From an uncultured Campylobacter sp. (lineage in GTDB: Bacteria > Campylobacterota > Campylobacteria > Campylobacterales > Campylobacteraceae), in assembly GCF_937997405.1 (NCBI RefSeq), contig NZ_CALKTL010000127.1:1-17504 (forward strand): 17,504 nt of DNA, read 5' to 3'. Below the pieces are notes generated by a model that was given only the letters and a program-made list of their open reading frames with translations, ran no database searches and was not told the origin of the DNA. A program made the position numbers and the translations under genes. This document shows, piece after piece, positions 6,574 to 14,227 of this stretch (position 1 is the first letter of the stretch; each line of letters opens with the position of its first letter).

Positions 6574-7086
6574 CTAAATCGCGGCTTTTAGCGCCTCAAA
6601 TTTCGCGTCTTGCTCGGCTAGAAGCTGTCCTTTCTCATCGCGCGAGACGTAAATTTTAAAGATATTCTCGCCCGCTTTGTCGTAAAAGCCCACGAATTTC
6701 GAGAGCATCCCCATGAAAGTCTGCGTCACGAGAATGATCTTATCGATCTCATCCGTCTTTAGATGACCCGCTAAAATGCCCAGCCCGTGCGCCTCATCGC
6801 CGTTTGCGCCCATGCCGAAATTATAAAATCCACGCGCGCTCTTGCCGCTTGGGATCTTGGTTTTAAACTCGATGATGAAGCTCGGCGTATTTTTTACGAA
6901 AAGCACCTCGCCCCAGCCTTCAAGCTCCCTAATGATCTCGCAGAATTTCTCGCCGCCCGCGCTCTTGCCGAAGCGCTCGGGCAAGTTTAGCAAGACGTCG
7001 ATCTCCTTCGCGCCTAGCTCTTTGCAGATCTGCGCGATCGAAATTTTAGGATTTTGCGCAAACAGCGCCTCGATTTTTTCCTTCAT
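6574..7086 (-). CDS. hutX: Haem utilisation cytosolic carrier protein, HutX/HuvX family
   Basis: This 170-residue soluble protein matches the HutX/HuvX/ChuX family, cytosolic haem-binding proteins acting after haem import (haem trafficking or storage). Visible family features: an N-terminal helical HTH-like part with AQICKELGAKEIDVLLNLP (18-36); EGWGEVLFV (56-64); the IEFK-KIPSGKSARGFYNFG core (72-91); HGLGILAGHLK around 100-110; TFMGMLSKFVGFYDKAGENIFKIYVSRDEKGQLLAEQ (123-159), the family's C-terminal signature. Length is normal. The start ATG has AAAGGG five bases before it and a TATAAT box at 7120-7125. It stands alone; no haem transporter or haem oxygenase gene is adjacent, though such genes often accompany hutX elsewhere. 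No obvious Fur box was identified. Confidence 0.85.
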   Translation of the reverse strand: MKEKIEALFAQNPKISIAQICKELGAKEIDVLLNLPERFGKSAGGEKFCEIIRELEGWGEVLFVKNTPSFIIEFKTKIPSGKSARGFYNFGMGANGDEAHGLGILAGHLKTDEIDKIILVTQTFMGMLSKFVGFYDKAGENIFKIYVSRDEKGQLLAEQDAKFEALKAAI

Positions 7087-7119
7087 TTTTACCCTTTCGT
7101 AAATAAAATTTTAAGAGCC

Positions 7120-7125
7120 ATTATA
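7120..7125 (-). promoter_or_regulatory. Predicted -10 box of hutX
   Basis: The minus strand reads TATTATAATGGCTC; the TATAAT lies 33 bases before the ATG. A leader of about 25 bases carries the AAAGGG ribosome site. Confidence 0.5.
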
Positions 7126-7259
7126 ATATAAAAATTCTAAGTTACAGATAATGGCAATCAATTAAAGAGGATTTCCAAAGCTTATTTGAAGAAAAATTTA
7201 GCGCTACAAAGTGCTTATGCGTAGAATTTTGCGTGGTGATACAAAAAATTTTATCTGCA

Positions 7260-7285
7260 CGGAATTTTAGAATTCTAAAATTCCG
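7260..7285. terminator. 26-base perfect palindrome between the DUF805 gene and hutX
   Basis: The 26 bases, centred on GAATTC, equal their own reverse complement. It lies 18 bases beyond the stop of the minus-strand DUF805 gene and is a plausible terminator. It resembles the palindrome at 423-444 in word content (TAGAATT/AATTCTA). Confidence 0.5.
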
Positions 7286-7302
7286 CAAAGTTTAGAGCTG
7301 TA

Positions 7303-7746
7303 TCATAGCGGATCGTATCCGAAGCGATTGGACCCGCTATCGCCGCGCTGCACGAAAAACACAAGCAGCACTATCCAACCCACAAATGATACCAAAAGCC
7401 CGATATCGCCGAAAAAAGCACCCACGATCGGCGTTAAAATAAGCAGAAAAAACCAGCCGCTTCTATCGGTGTCATGTAGTCGCCTGACCGATACGGCAAT
7501 GGCTGGCACGAGCATAGCTAGCTGAAAAAGCGCATCTATAATGCCGATTTCTTGATGGACGATTTTGCCGGCTATTATTTGATTGTACCCTATCGTAGTG
7601 CCTAAAACGCCATCTATCAAGCTCAAAACAATCCCGCCAAGCACGGTAAATAGAAAAAACCACCAGTACTCCGACCTTGATGCTCGCCCGCTAAATGCGG
7701 CGTATTTTTGCTTGACGCAAGTTTGCACGGACTCCATAAAAGTCAT
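7303..7746 (-). CDS. DUF805 family inner-membrane protein (paralogue 1)
   Basis: The 147-residue protein belongs to DUF805 (YhaH/YhaI type), small inner-membrane proteins of unknown function. The family signatures are clear: GRASRSEYWWFFLF near residues 20-33 and RRLHDTDRSGWFFLL near 88-102, followed by hydrophobic stretches and a C-terminal RGDSGSNRFGYDPL tail. Helices lie at about 28-46, 68-86, 97-111 and 115-132. The ATG is preceded by AAAAAAGGAG and a TATAAT box at 7777-7782. A paralogue at 14998-15405 shares the first residues and the leader. It lies between hutX and the TM2-protein gene, all on the minus strand, but each has its own leader, so an operon is not obvious. Confidence 0.9.
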   Translation of the reverse strand: MTFMESVQTCVKQKYAAFSGRASRSEYWWFFLFTVLGGIVLSLIDGVLGTTIGYNQIIAGKIVHQEIGIIDALFQLAMLVPAIAVSVRRLHDTDRSGWFFLLILTPIVGAFFGDIGLLVSFVGWIVLLVFFVQRGDSGSNRFGYDPL

Positions 7747-7776
7747 TTAAAAACTCCTTTTTTAAAATAATGTAGG

Positions 7777-7782
7777 ATTATA
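7777..7782 (-). promoter_or_regulatory. Predicted -10 box of DUF805 gene 1
   Basis: The minus strand reads TAGTATAATCC about 30 bases before the start codon. The second DUF805 gene has a TATAAT at 15435-15440 at the same distance. Confidence 0.5.
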
Positions 7783-7807
7783 CTAATCGCCCCTTAAATT
7801 TAAATAC

Positions 7808-9256
7808 CTAAAACTCCCGCCTATTCATCTGCCTTACGTGATACGCCAGATGCACTAGGCCGTAGCCGCCTTTTGAAGCGGTAACCTCCCTAGTGCCATA
7901 AACCGCCGAAACATTTAGAATTACCGAAGCTAACCACCCTATGGCAAATACTAAGGCGAAAAGCTGTGAGTCAAGCGCTATCAAGACTAGAGTTACTATC
8001 TCCGTAGCTGCAATAACATAAAACGCTCTTAGATAGTTCTTCTCTCCGCTGCAATCGTAAAGCTCTTTACTAACTAGCAGCTGATAGATCAGATATACCG
8101 CTGTGCATACACAATAAATGCTTATCATAAAAACTGATGGTTTAAACAATTCAAATCCTACAAATATAGTGCTTACTGCGCTTATAGCCGAGGAAACCCC
8201 GACTAGCACGGCGTTTGATAGCAGATCCGTGCTGCGTATTGCCCGCGCTAAAAAATATAACCCTACAGCTAGGCATATCATAGATATAAGTCCGACGCCC
8301 TCCAACGCACCCACTTTATCTACATTCTTGATATATCTGCCTACCGCATTTAACGCCTCAAGCCCAAACGCTATGTAAAGGGTAGTTTTGGCAGTAGATA
8401 GATTTTCGCTCTGCTCTTTAGCGTCATCCGCATAAACATACAGGATTGCTCCCGCGCCTACGGATACATTTAGCTTTCGCACCATTTCAGGCAACCTAAA
8501 AAAGTCGCTAACAAGCCAGATTAAAAACAAAACATTGGGCACCGAGAAAATAACCATAAAATGAAAAAAGCCCTGTTCTATATCCTTTAGGTCTGATGCT
8601 TGCACGCCCAAATCCGGACGAGATGAGTTTATAAGCGCCAACAGATCGTTACCTTCTATACTCGTCCACATAACAGTAACCACTACTAAAAAAAGCCAGA
8701 TAAGAAATGGCAGCCCGCCTAAAAGCTGAAAAATCGCGGAAATTATACGCCCAAGATAAAATCTATGCGCACCGAAAGGCCCTAGGAACATATAAAACGC
8801 GTAGGCTTTATTTAGATCGTAAGCCTTAGCTGAGCTTTGCGTAGAGTTAATTCTATCGGAATTTGAGAAAGCTAAATTTTGCCAAGTGGAATTCTGTCCT
8901 GCGAAATTCTGCGAGTTTGCGGCATTCTCGGTAGAATTCAAGCCTTTGCCGTTAGAATCTTGCTCGCTAGAGCCTGTCGCAGCAGAATCTCGTAAAATAG
9001 AATTTTCTTCATCCAAGCCTTGAGCTGCAAAAGTTAAATTTTGCTCCGCAGAATTTTGTGGTGTGAAATTATGTTTTGTAAAAGTGGAATTTTGCTCTAT
9101 AGTATCATCCGCCGTAAGTTCTTCTTGCGCTAAATCTAAATTCTCAGATTGCTCCTGTGGCTTCTCATCCAAGGGCTTTCTCTCTTCGCCACTTTTACGT
9201 CTTATGCTGGCTAGCGACGCAGGATTACTGCTGCCGCCCCAAATATCTTCGCCCAT
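7808..9256 (-). CDS. TM2-domain membrane protein with Asn/Gln-rich N-terminal region
   Basis: The 482-residue protein has two unlike halves. Residues 1-145 are hydrophilic, low complexity and rich in Asn, Gln, Ser and Glu, with reiterated short motifs such as EQNST, QNS-EQNL and GQNSTWQNL. Residues 149-257 hold a TM2-type domain: NKAYAFYMFLGPFGAHRFYLGR is the hallmark first part, and the second hydrophobic half (about 233-257, ending WLVSDFFRLPEMV) is separated by a loop of some 40 residues. Further helices (about 290-310, 320-340, 346-370, 375-395, 410-450) extend beyond normal TM2 proteins, which are usually about 100 residues. The start has AAGGAGAG six bases before it. Function is unknown; the tail is predicted cytoplasmic or extracytoplasmic depending on topology, which I cannot settle. 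Confidence 0.8.
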   Translation of the reverse strand: MGEDIWGGSSNPASLASIRRKSGEERKPLDEKPQEQSENLDLAQEELTADDTIEQNSTFTKHNFTPQNSAEQNLTFAAQGLDEENSILRDSAATGSSEQDSNGKGLNSTENAANSQNFAGQNSTWQNLAFSNSDRINSTQSSAKAYDLNKAYAFYMFLGPFGAHRFYLGRIISAIFQLLGGLPFLIWLFLVVVTVMWTSIEGNDLLALINSSRPDLGVQASDLKDIEQGFFHFMVIFSVPNVLFLIWLVSDFFRLPEMVRKLNVSVGAGAILYVYADDAKEQSENLSTAKTTLYIAFGLEALNAVGRYIKNVDKVGALEGVGLISMICLAVGLYFLARAIRSTDLLSNAVLVGVSSAISAVSTIFVGFELFKPSVFMISIYCVCTAVYLIYQLLVSKELYDCSGEKNYLRAFYVIAATEIVTLVLIALDSQLFALVFAIGWLASVILNVSAVYGTREVTASKGGYGLVHLAYHVRQMNRREF

Positions 9257-9308
9257 CTACTCTCCTTGATTTTTAAAGCAATTTTACCTGAAATTTAAGG
9301 AATTTTTG

Positions 9309-9314
9309 TATATT
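9309..9314 (+). promoter_or_regulatory. Predicted -10 box of tpx
   Basis: TATATT preceded by a T-run (TTTTTG) 32 bases before the ATG is a typical Campylobacter promoter. No PerR-like palindrome is evident beside it. Confidence 0.5.
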
Positions 9315-9345
9315 CGCCGCTACAAATTCAAAACAAAGGACAAAA

Positions 9346-9870
9346 ATGTCAAAAGTAACATTTCAAGGAAAGCCTGTAGAGCTAAGCGGGCAAGAGATAA
9401 ATCTAGGCGATCGCGCGCCACAAGTGCGCTTAGTAGCTCAAGATCTAAGCGAAATCGAGATCGCTAGCGGCAAGCACGTGCAAATCATCGTCGCTGTGCC
9501 ATCGCTAGATACGCCCGTCTGCGCGACGGAGGCACGTAAGTTCAACGAGCGCGCTGCATCGCTTCCTAACACCGAAGTAATCGTCGTTTCGATGGATTTA
9601 CCATTTGCGATGGGGAGGTTTTGTACGACTGAAGGGATAAAAAATCTACGCGTTGCAAGCGATTTCCGCGATAAGGAATTTTGCCGCCACTACGGCACCC
9701 TCATCGCCAGCGGCGCATTGGCAGGTCTTAGCGCCAGAGCAATCTTCGTCATAGATACCGCAGGCGTCGTGGTTTATAAAGAGCTCGTAAGCGACATAGC
9801 CTCTGAGCCCGACTACGACGCAGCGCTAGATTTTGCGGAGCTCGTCGCTCGCAACAGCTGCTCTAACTGA
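9346..9870 (+). CDS. tpx: Thiol peroxidase Tpx (atypical 2-Cys peroxiredoxin)
   Basis: This 174-residue enzyme reduces hydrogen peroxide and alkyl hydroperoxides using electrons from thioredoxin, in the cytoplasm or periplasm depending on species; no signal peptide is seen, so cytoplasmic here. The peroxidatic cysteine is C59 in VPSLDTPVCATE. The resolving cysteine is C93 in RFCTTEGI, at the Tpx spacing of 34 residues. SxDLPFA-GRFC and the N-terminal F-G-PV pattern are typical of Tpx. Two extra cysteines occur, C113 and C172. The C-terminus runs a few residues beyond the usual end. AAAGGAC precedes the ATG. It is divergent from the TM2-protein gene across 89 bases and is followed by a small hairpin with T-run. 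Confidence 0.95.
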   Translation: MSKVTFQGKPVELSGQEINLGDRAPQVRLVAQDLSEIEIASGKHVQIIVAVPSLDTPVCATEARKFNERAASLPNTEVIVVSMDLPFAMGRFCTTEGIKNLRVASDFRDKEFCRHYGTLIASGALAGLSARAIFVIDTAGVVVYKELVSDIASEPDYDAALDFAELVARNSCSN

Positions 9871-9882
9871 GCAAGATAATAG

Positions 9883-9903
9883 ATCCAAGGTTTGGATAAT
9901 TTT
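9883..9903 (+). terminator. Terminator of tpx
   Basis: ATCCAA-GGT-TTGGAT forms a 6-bp stem with a 3-base loop, followed by AATTTT, 12 bases after the tpx stop. Confidence 0.5.
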
Positions 9904-9936
9904 CGCCTCGCTTTAGTTCACTACTTTAAGCAAATT

Positions 9937-9985
9937 CGCCCTACTGCAAGTAAAAAACGAAGTAGGGCGCTTAAAATTCTACTTC
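9937..9985. repeat. Nested inverted repeats built on GAAGTAGGG
   Basis: CGCCCTACT (9937-9945) pairs with AGTAGGGCG (9961-9969), and the overlapping GAAGTAG (9959-9965) also pairs with CTACTTC (9979-9985), so two alternative hairpins share one arm. The right half (cGAAGTAGGG, then TTAAAATTCTAC) resembles 415-443. The rest of the gap to 10145 holds nothing I can name. Confidence 0.45.
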
Positions 9986-10145
9986 AATTTTATATTTTGA
10001 TTTTACGCTTTAATTTTCGCTCCAGCGTACGCAAAGCTATTAACGCACTGCGATAGCAAGCGGATGAAAACAAAATTTATAGGATTACTCGCCGCTAGAT
10101 TTTAAATTTAGCTATAGCGGGAGTTGAAATTTTAAATTTACCTGC

Positions 10146-10863
10146 TTAGCCACTCCGCGCGATAAATTCGCTAAAAGAGATCTCCTGTGCGTAAAATTTA
10201 ATTCCGAGCGAGGCAAGTTTGTCTTGCAACGGCAGCGCCAGCTCCTCTATGCCGCTAAATACGCAAAGCGGCAAATTTTGCGTCCTATCTTTGGTCGTCG
10301 CAAAGCTCTCGTCGTCAAAAATTTTCTTTAAAAACACGAGCGTTTTTACCTTATCGGCACCCAAGTTCTCGATGAAAACGCTGAAATATTTATATCCCGG
10401 CTCCTCGCGTGCTTCATCTTGCTGCGCGTAGTCGTCCACCAGCTCGCGATAAAATTCGTTGTTTAAATCCGCAAGCGGCGCGATCAGCTCAATAGAGCAA
10501 GGCGGCTCAAGCGCGGCAAGTGCAGTTAAAATTTCTTCAAATTTAACGATGTCGTCCGCAACCTTTATCGCCTCCCAAAAGCCCGCGCCGTGATAGGCGA
10601 AGTAAACGGGTGAGGCATCCCCAAGAGCAAAATCCACGAAAAACGGATCGTCCATGCCGTTACGCGCGATGACCCGCCAACTCTTGCGCCACTGCTTGGG
10701 TGCGTCGTTTGCTAGCTCCTCGCTCGTTTTGCGGCTAGCGAGCCTATACCCCCTCCTGAAAACTCTCAAACTCGCCCTCGTCAGGATAGAAAAACGGCAG
10801 CAAAATGCACTCCGAAACTATGCGTTTGCGGATAAAATTTCGGATCAAATTCGGGATTTGCAC
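10146..10863 (-). pseudogene. SUKH (SMI1/KNR4)-like gene interrupted by a one-base frameshift
   Basis: The longest open frame (207 residues from a TTG at 10769) lacks a sensible N-terminus. One frame over, a GTG at 10861-10863, preceded by AAAGG, reads QIPNLIRNFIRKRI, SECILLPFFYPDEGEFESFQEG and then meets a stop. Removing one G from the G5 run at 10749-10753 joins FQEG to YRLASRKTSEE and gives one 238-residue protein. The joined region then holds the SUKH-like pattern: LP-FYP, then W-KSWRVIARNGMDDPFFVDF, SPVYFAYHGAGFWEAIKVAD--KFEEIL. SUKH proteins are often immunity proteins against contact-dependent or polymorphic toxins; no toxin gene is nearby. It may be a true pseudogene, a switchable gene or a sequencing error. 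The SUKH call is by pattern and moderate. Confidence 0.6.
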
Positions 10864-10958
10864 GGCGCTGCCTTTGGGTTAAATTTGAACGAATTTTAGC
10901 AGAGTTTCTAACCTGAGCAAAATTTACATTCAAATTTGACGCACACAAAAGAAGTAAA

Positions 10959-10991
10959 TTGTGCTCAAATTTTCACCAAATTTGAGCACAA
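10959..10991. terminator. 14-bp perfect hairpin between the SUKH-like gene and the second operon
   Basis: TTGTGCTCAAATTT and AAATTTGAGCACAA are perfectly complementary with a 5-base loop. It lies downstream of the second reductase operon on the minus strand and upstream of the SUKH-like gene. A terminator is the simplest reading. Confidence 0.5.
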
Positions 10992-11035
10992 AAAGACAAG
11001 CGGAAGTATTTTGAGATGATTTTTGTGGTTGCGAC

Positions 11036-11086
11036 GTAAAATTTCGGCGTAGATAGAACACATAGTTCATTGAGCCGAAATTTTAC
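11036..11086. repeat. Inverted repeat, 13-bp arms, 25-base loop, 34 bases past the second reductase gene
   Basis: GTAAAATTTCGGC (11036-11048) and GCCGAAATTTTAC (11074-11086) pair perfectly. The loop itself contains GAAC/GTTC around 5 bases, giving a two-tier hairpin. It probably forms in the 3' end of the reductase mRNA. Confidence 0.5.
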
Positions 11087-11119
11087 TAGCTCCGCAAAAA
11101 GCGCTCAAAAGACAACGCG

Positions 11120-13567
11120 CTACAAGGATTGTAGGATTTTAGGTTTACTAAACGCCGTTATAGGTTTAATCTCTCCCTTAAATTTCTCAATTTGAGCTAG
11201 CACGGTGTGAGCCGAGTTGCTTTGCGCGAGACTTGACGTGCCTTTGTCAAACGTAAGTACGTTTACGCAGCCGTGCTGGCAGAGGCTTTTCTCGCCCCAA
11301 ACCTCGGGATCGTACCACGCGCCCTCGCAGATCGCTGCGACGCGCTCGGGCACGATGTCGGTAACGAGCACGCCCGCTAAAATTTCTCCGCGGTCGTTAA
11401 AAACGCGCACGATGTCGCCGTTCGCAAGCCCGCGCGCTTTGGCGTCTTTTGGATTTATCAGCACCGGCTCTCTGCCGCTAACCTCGGCGAAATTTCTGAT
11501 GATCGAGTTGTTTAGCTGGCTGTGCAGGCGGTAGCGAGAGTGCGGGCTAACGACGTGGATCGGATACTTCGCCGTCTTTTTCGCATCGCCTAGCCACTCT
11601 TTCGGTTCGATCCAAGTAGGCATCGGCGGGCAGTCGGCATAGCCCATCTTGGCGATTACGGGCGAGTAAAGCTCAATCTTGCCGGACGGCGTGCCGAGGC
11701 GATTTTTGGCGGGATTTTCGCGGAATGCCGCAAGGCGCGTATATAGCGCGCTGCTCTCGTCGTCCTTTTCAAAGCGCACGAAGCCTTTGTCGTAAAATTC
11801 CTCGAAGCTAGGCATCGTTATATTTAGGCCTTTAGCTTGCTCTACGGCATCGGCGTAGAATTCCTTCATCCAGCCTAGCTCATCCTTGCCCTCGCTAAAG
11901 ACCTCGCCATATCCCCAGCGCTTGCAGATCTGCTCGCAGATCCAAAAGTCGCTCTTGCTCTCGCCCATTGGCTCGATTGCAGGCCTGTAAGCGACTATAT
12001 ATTCGCCCGTAGCGCCCGTTTGGTTGATGTCGTTGCGCTCGACCTCGATCGCGACGGGAAGCACGATGTCGCTAAGCTTCGCCGTGCTCGTCCAGTAAGG
12101 CTCGGCGGTAATGACGGTGTCAAATTTACGCCACTGCTTGACGATATTATTCACGTCTTGATGGCGCGTGAACATCGATCCGCACGCCATATATGCGACT
12201 CTCATATGCGGCAGCTTGATTTTAGTGCCGTCATAATCGATCTGCTTGCCCGGATGCTCCAGCGCCTCTATGCTGCGAGAGGACGGGATGGTGATGTTTT
12301 TCGCGTTTTTCCAAGGCGCAGAGCCCGTGTTTTCATATTTTTCATCTATACGAGTGCTAAGTCCCTTTAAAATCGGAGCCACCTTATTCGTAGCGCCCGC
12401 AGAGTCGTATCCTAGACTAAATTCAAAGCCGAGCCCCTCCTTGCCGATATGTCCTAGCATCGCATTAAGCGCCACGAGCGCCCAGAAAGGCTGCTCGCCG
12501 TGATCGGCGCGTTGCAAACCGCGACCGATTAAAATCGTGCTCGGCTCCTTTGCAAGCGCCGTAGCAAATTTCGCAATAGTCTCCTCGCTAAGCCCGCAAA
12601 TTTTGCTCGCCCAAGCTGCGTCCTTTACGATTTTATCGCTCTCGCCTAGAAAATACGCTTTAAATTTATTAAATCCGACGGTATATTTTTTGATAAATTC
12701 CTCGTCGTAGAGGTTGTTCGTAAAGAGATAATGGCACATACCGATGATGAGCGCGGTGTCGGTGTTTGGGCGCACGATGATATCTTCGCTGCCGAAGTAA
12801 CGCGCGGTGTCGTTTCTCATCACGTTTACGCTATAAGTTTTGATGCCCGATTTTTTAAGCTCTTGCATGCCGATGTAGCCGTCGTGCGTAGGCGGAATGG
12901 ATGAAATTTGATTGGTTACCGCAGGATCGGTCGCCCAAAATACGACGTTTTTGGCGTTTTTGACGATCGCTTTCCACGTAGTAGGCGCGTCGTAAACGGC
13001 GCTTGAGCCCAGCACGTGAGGCATGATAACGAGCCCTGCGCCGGTGGAGTAATCGCCGCTTTCCTCTACGTAGCCGCCTAAAATTTTAAGCATTCGGTGC
13101 GCTACGGTGCGTCCCCAGCCGATCTTGCCGCTGCCGCCCCACCAGTAGCACTCGCCGTAGATCGCCTCGGCGCCGTATTTGTCGAAATTTTCTTTCAAAG
13201 CCTTCGCCGCTAGATCAAGGGCTGTGTCCCAGCTAACGCGTACGAACTCCTCTTTACCGCGCAGTTCGCTCTTTGCCGCGCCTTTTGCCTTTAAATAGCT
13301 TTTGCGCACCATCGGATATAGCACGCGGTTTTCGTTCTGCACGGAATCGGGCAGGCTGTAATTCATCGTGTTTGGAAATTTATCGCCTTCGAAATCGCTT
13401 ACCGAAACGATCTGCGATGAGTTTAAATTTAGCCAAAAAGTGCCGAATCTATTTGCGCCGAATACCTTTTTGTTATCAAAAATCGTCTGCGTGACCCCCT
13501 CGATCCTGCTAGCGTTTGCCACGCTTGCGCCTAAAATCCCTGCCTTTAAAAAGTCTCGCCTTTTCAT
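11120..13567 (-). CDS. Divergent TorA-like periplasmic S-/N-oxide reductase (second copy)
   Basis: The 815-residue protein is a second DMSO-reductase-family molybdoenzyme with a Tat signal (RRDFLK, 3-8) and a likely cut after A-N-A at 19. The molybdenum-binding serine is S174 in GDYSTGAG. Tyr and Trp of the substrate pocket are kept in an unusual form, ECYWWGGSG (Y141, W142, W143), where relatives have YGW. Other conserved spots also differ: GRGLQRADHGEQPFW for GW-QR-HHGEQAHW, KEGLGFEFSLGY for the glycine-rich GGGFG-SYH, and TGATGEYIVAYRP for GDYSN--AMKQ. So it probably reduces an oxide, but a substrate other than TMAO or DMSO (methionine sulfoxide or another S-oxide) is possible. AAAGGAG precedes the ATG; it follows its cytochrome gene by 13 bases. 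Not a recent duplicate of the first enzyme. Confidence 0.9.
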   Translation of the reverse strand: MKRRDFLKAGILGASVANASRIEGVTQTIFDNKKVFGANRFGTFWLNLNSSQIVSVSDFEGDKFPNTMNYSLPDSVQNENRVLYPMVRKSYLKAKGAAKSELRGKEEFVRVSWDTALDLAAKALKENFDKYGAEAIYGECYWWGGSGKIGWGRTVAHRMLKILGGYVEESGDYSTGAGLVIMPHVLGSSAVYDAPTTWKAIVKNAKNVVFWATDPAVTNQISSIPPTHDGYIGMQELKKSGIKTYSVNVMRNDTARYFGSEDIIVRPNTDTALIIGMCHYLFTNNLYDEEFIKKYTVGFNKFKAYFLGESDKIVKDAAWASKICGLSEETIAKFATALAKEPSTILIGRGLQRADHGEQPFWALVALNAMLGHIGKEGLGFEFSLGYDSAGATNKVAPILKGLSTRIDEKYENTGSAPWKNAKNITIPSSRSIEALEHPGKQIDYDGTKIKLPHMRVAYMACGSMFTRHQDVNNIVKQWRKFDTVITAEPYWTSTAKLSDIVLPVAIEVERNDINQTGATGEYIVAYRPAIEPMGESKSDFWICEQICKRWGYGEVFSEGKDELGWMKEFYADAVEQAKGLNITMPSFEEFYDKGFVRFEKDDESSALYTRLAAFRENPAKNRLGTPSGKIELYSPVIAKMGYADCPPMPTWIEPKEWLGDAKKTAKYPIHVVSPHSRYRLHSQLNNSIIRNFAEVSGREPVLINPKDAKARGLANGDIVRVFNDRGEILAGVLVTDIVPERVAAICEGAWYDPEVWGEKSLCQHGCVNVLTFDKGTSSLAQSNSAHTVLAQIEKFKGEIKPITAFSKPKILQSL

Positions 13568-13580
13568 CTGATCTCCTTTA

Positions 13581-14147
13581 TCATTCAGGTTTTTTTGCGT
13601 TGTGTTGTAGGTATTTTATGATCAAATTTAGCTCGTCACCCTCGAGCGCTACGTAGTTTGCATTGATCATCTCTTGTAAATTTGCAGGCCACTGATTTGC
13701 CGTGAAACTCTTTGGCTCATGCAGGCGGTGACACGCCGAGCAGATCTGCTCGTAGTTTGTCTTTGCCTCCGCATAAAGCGCCTTAGCGTCCTTAGCTACG
13801 GCATCCGAGCCGATCTCGTAAATCCCCTCGACCTCATACCAGATCTCGCCGTAATCGTCCTCGAGCTTTTTGCCCTTTTTAAAATTTGCTTCGGCTTCGT
13901 TCGTAAAAATCGCATAAATTTCAGCCTCCTTCATATTTTTTTGTATTTGAAGCTGATAGTTTTCGCTCACGACGCCTTTAATTTTAATCTTGGTAACGCC
14001 GCCATCGCTGGATATTACCTCGATCGGCGTTAAAATTTCAGCCTCGCCGATAGTTTTTCCGTCCTGCGAGATCGCCGTGGTTTTAGAGATTACCTCTCCG
14101 CCGAAAAGCGAACACGCACAGATAAATGAGATAAAAATTTTCCTCAT
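13581..14147 (-). CDS. Monohaem cytochrome c paired with the second reductase
   Basis: This 188-residue exported cytochrome c is a distant paralogue of the one at 4267-4875. It carries one CSACH motif (C136, C139, H140) followed by RLHEPKSFTANQWPANLQEM, the same spacing to a Met (M160) that probably is the other axial ligand. A short signal peptide ends near residue 16. Residues 30-120 show the same beta-rich TorC-like part before the haem domain. It too lacks the tetrahaem quinol-oxidising half of TorC. It is first in a two-gene operon, with GAAAGGAT before the ATG, and would hand electrons to the reductase 13 bases downstream. Transcription is predicted from a TATAAT at 14180-14185 with a regulator site upstream. 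Confidence 0.9.
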   Translation of the reverse strand: MRKIFISFICACSLFGGEVISKTTAISQDGKTIGEAEILTPIEVISSDGGVTKIKIKGVVSENYQLQIQKNMKEAEIYAIFTNEAEANFKKGKKLEDDYGEIWYEVEGIYEIGSDAVAKDAKALYAEAKTNYEQICSACHRLHEPKSFTANQWPANLQEMINANYVALEGDELNLIIKYLQHNAKKPE

Positions 14148-14179
14148 AAAGTATCCTTTCTGGGTTGTCTTTAACGCGA

Positions 14180-14185
14180 ATTATA
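14180..14185 (-). promoter_or_regulatory. Predicted -10 box of the second reductase operon
   Basis: The minus strand reads GATTTATAATTCG. The hexamer predicts a start near 14173 and a leader of about 25 bases. There is no clear -35 hexamer, as expected for an activator-dependent promoter. Confidence 0.55.
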
Positions 14186-14201
14186 AATCAAAGATAAATT
14201 T

Positions 14202-14227
14202 AAATTTGTCGCGATTGCGACGAATTT
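14202..14227. promoter_or_regulatory. Crp/Fnr-type operator between the regulator gene and the second reductase operon
   Basis: AAATTTGTCGC (14202-14212), four bases, then GCGACGAATTT (14217-14227) is an inverted repeat with 10 of 11 pairs. Its centre, 14214.5, lies 41.5 bases upstream of the predicted start of the reductase operon, the class II activator position of Crp/Fnr proteins. It also overlaps the expected -35 area of the regulator's own promoter, so self-repression is possible. Confidence 0.6.

Noticed and set aside
10146..10769. A TorD-type chaperone for the reductases
   Set aside because: The residue pattern (WRVIA, DPFFVDF, SPVYFAYHG) fits SUKH, and no TorD motif is present.
1754..13567. 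The two reductases as a recent tandem duplication
   Set aside because: They differ in many conserved active-site segments, and their operons differ in gene content and control regions.
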